Assembly: GCA_018224485.1 (NCBI GenBank)
Contig: JAGTVE010000141.1
Coordinates: 1-7,392, forward strand
DNA: 7,392 nt
DNA from: Thioalkalivibrio sp.
GTDB lineage: Bacteria > Pseudomonadota > Gammaproteobacteria > Ectothiorhodospirales > Ectothiorhodospiraceae
Direction: 5' to 3'
Positions 6,783 to 7,392 of this stretch are shown here, in pieces (position 1 is the first letter of the stretch; the number at the start of each line of letters is the position of its first letter). Position numbers and translations under genes: made by a program. The notes under the pieces are model-generated. The model was not told the DNA's origin and did no database searches. It worked only from the letters and a program-made list of their open reading frames with translations.

Positions 6783-7298
6783 ATGATGCGCAAAGACCAA
6801 TACGACCGCGACGAGCTGCTGGCCTGCGGCTACGGGAACATGTTCGGCCCGGGCAACGCCCAGCTGCCGGTCCCCAACATGCTGATGATGGACCGGGTGC
6901 TGAGGATCAACAGCGACGGAGGCCGGTTCGGCAAGGGCGAGATGGTCGCCGAACTCGACATCAACCCCGACCTCTGGTTCTTCGCCTGCCACTTCCCCGG
7001 CGATCCGGTGATGCCCGGCTGCCTCGGACTGGACGCGATGTGGCAGCTGGTCGGCTTCTACCTGGCCTGGCTCGGCAACCCGGGCCGCGGAAGGGCGCTC
7101 GGCGTGGGCGAGGTGAAGTTCACCGGTCAGGTGCTACCCACCGCAAAGAAAGTGAACTATCACGTTGAAATGAAACGCGTGATCTCCCGAAAACTGGTGC
7201 TGGGCATCGGCGACGGCTCCGTGCGTGTCGACGACCGCGAGATCTACGTCGCCAAGGACCTGCGCGTAGGCCTCTTCACCTCCACCGAGAACTTCTGA
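6783..7298 (+). CDS. fabA: 3-hydroxydecanoyl-ACP dehydratase/isomerase FabA
   Basis: The 171-residue product matches E. coli FabA (172 aa) nearly end to end. It includes the NMLMMDRV segment (32-39), the long conserved stretch from ELDINPDLWFF through MPGCLGLDAMWQLVGFYL, and VGEVKFTGQVLPTAKKV (108-124). The catalytic pair is present: His70 in FFACHFPGDPV and Asp84 in CLGLDAMWQ. The enzyme dehydrates 3-hydroxydecanoyl-ACP and isomerises the trans-2 product to cis-3-decenoyl-ACP, the branch point of anaerobic unsaturated fatty acid synthesis in the cytoplasm. The start is at 6783, or at the adjacent ATG 6786; both agree with family length. The ribosome site is weak (GGAA, 6 nt upstream). The frame is open much further upstream (to 6417), but that part overlaps the membrane protein gene and is not FabA-like. 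No fabB follows within the window. Confidence 0.5.
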   Translation: MMRKDQYDRDELLACGYGNMFGPGNAQLPVPNMLMMDRVLRINSDGGRFGKGEMVAELDINPDLWFFACHFPGDPVMPGCLGLDAMWQLVGFYLAWLGNPGRGRALGVGEVKFTGQVLPTAKKVNYHVEMKRVISRKLVLGIGDGSVRVDDREIYVAKDLRVGLFTSTENF

Positions 7299-7305
7299 CG
7301 CTAGC

Positions 7306-7331
7306 CCCCGTAGGAGCGCCCCGTAGGAGCG
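7306..7331 (+). repeat. Perfect tandem duplication of a 13-bp unit
   Basis: The 13-bp unit CCCCGTAGGAGCG occurs at 7306-7318 and again immediately at 7319-7331. The second copy continues into the REP-like palindrome at 7323-7346, so the first copy looks like a duplicated or truncated REP head. It lies 8 nt after the fabA stop. Confidence 0.5.
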
Positions 7332-7346
7332 GCTTCCAGCCGCGAT
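7323..7346 (+). repeat. REP-like palindrome with GTAG head downstream of fabA
   Basis: A GTAG tetranucleotide is followed by GAGCGGCT, TCC, AGCCGCGAT. The perfect stem GCGGCT/AGCCGC (7329-7334 and 7338-7343) has a 3-nt loop. A conserved GTAG (or GGAG) head before a GC-rich palindrome is the known organisation of REP elements mobilised by REP-associated tyrosine transposases in Gammaproteobacteria. No such transposase is in the window. The hairpin could also help end or stabilise the fabA transcript. It lacks a T-run, so it is not a classical intrinsic terminator. After it, 7347-7392 shows nothing I can identify. Confidence 0.5.
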
Positions 7347-7392
7347 CCCCACCCCACTCCAACCCAAGCCCCCGACGTTCACGTCTTCGGCA

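Overview
This GC-rich window reads as chromosomal DNA of a gammaproteobacterium. The evidence is a canonical FabA, an SH3-plus-anchor envelope protein of the YgiM/TIGR04211 type typical of Gammaproteobacteria, and a GTAG-headed REP-like palindrome after fabA. The multi-subunit Mrp cation/proton antiporter operon would fit a sodium-rich or alkaline habitat (for example a haloalkaliphile of the Ectothiorhodospiraceae/Thioalkalivibrio kind), but that taxonomic guess is inference only. I see no phage, plasmid, CRISPR, IS or RNA gene.

Layout. Positions 1-4118, minus strand: the head of an Mrp (Mnh/Sha) Na+/H+ antiporter operon in the order mrpA, mrpB, mrpC, mrpD. The genes are translationally packed: ATGA overlaps at A/B and C/D, and a 1-nt gap at B/C. 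mrpD runs off the left edge after 350 codons, and mrpE, F and G would be expected beyond it. Positions 4119-4284: leader of mrpA with a perfect 9-bp hairpin and a weak candidate promoter. Positions 4285-4962, minus: secreted SH3b domain, coiled coil and C-terminal membrane anchor. Positions 4963-5239: intergenic, with a degenerate repeat-like segment. Positions 5240-6598, minus: an unrecognised 452-residue membrane protein with a long helical domain, GTG start and strong ribosome binding site. Positions 6599-6782: divergent control region. Positions 6783-7298, plus: fabA. Positions 7299-7392: fabA tail with a REP-like palindrome whose head is tandemly duplicated.

How the genes fit together. 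The Mrp subunits form one membrane complex exporting Na+ in exchange for H+. MrpA and MrpD are the large, complex-I-like antiporter subunits, and MrpB and MrpC are small membrane subunits. The SH3-anchor protein and the unknown membrane protein are co-directional with mrp but separated by 166 and 277 nt gaps, so they are probably separate transcription units. FabA acts in unsaturated fatty acid synthesis and is divergently transcribed from the unknown membrane protein. No fabB follows within the 94 nt available. Most of the window is conventional. The least explained items are the 452-residue membrane protein, its operator-like inverted repeat, and the small intergenic repeats.
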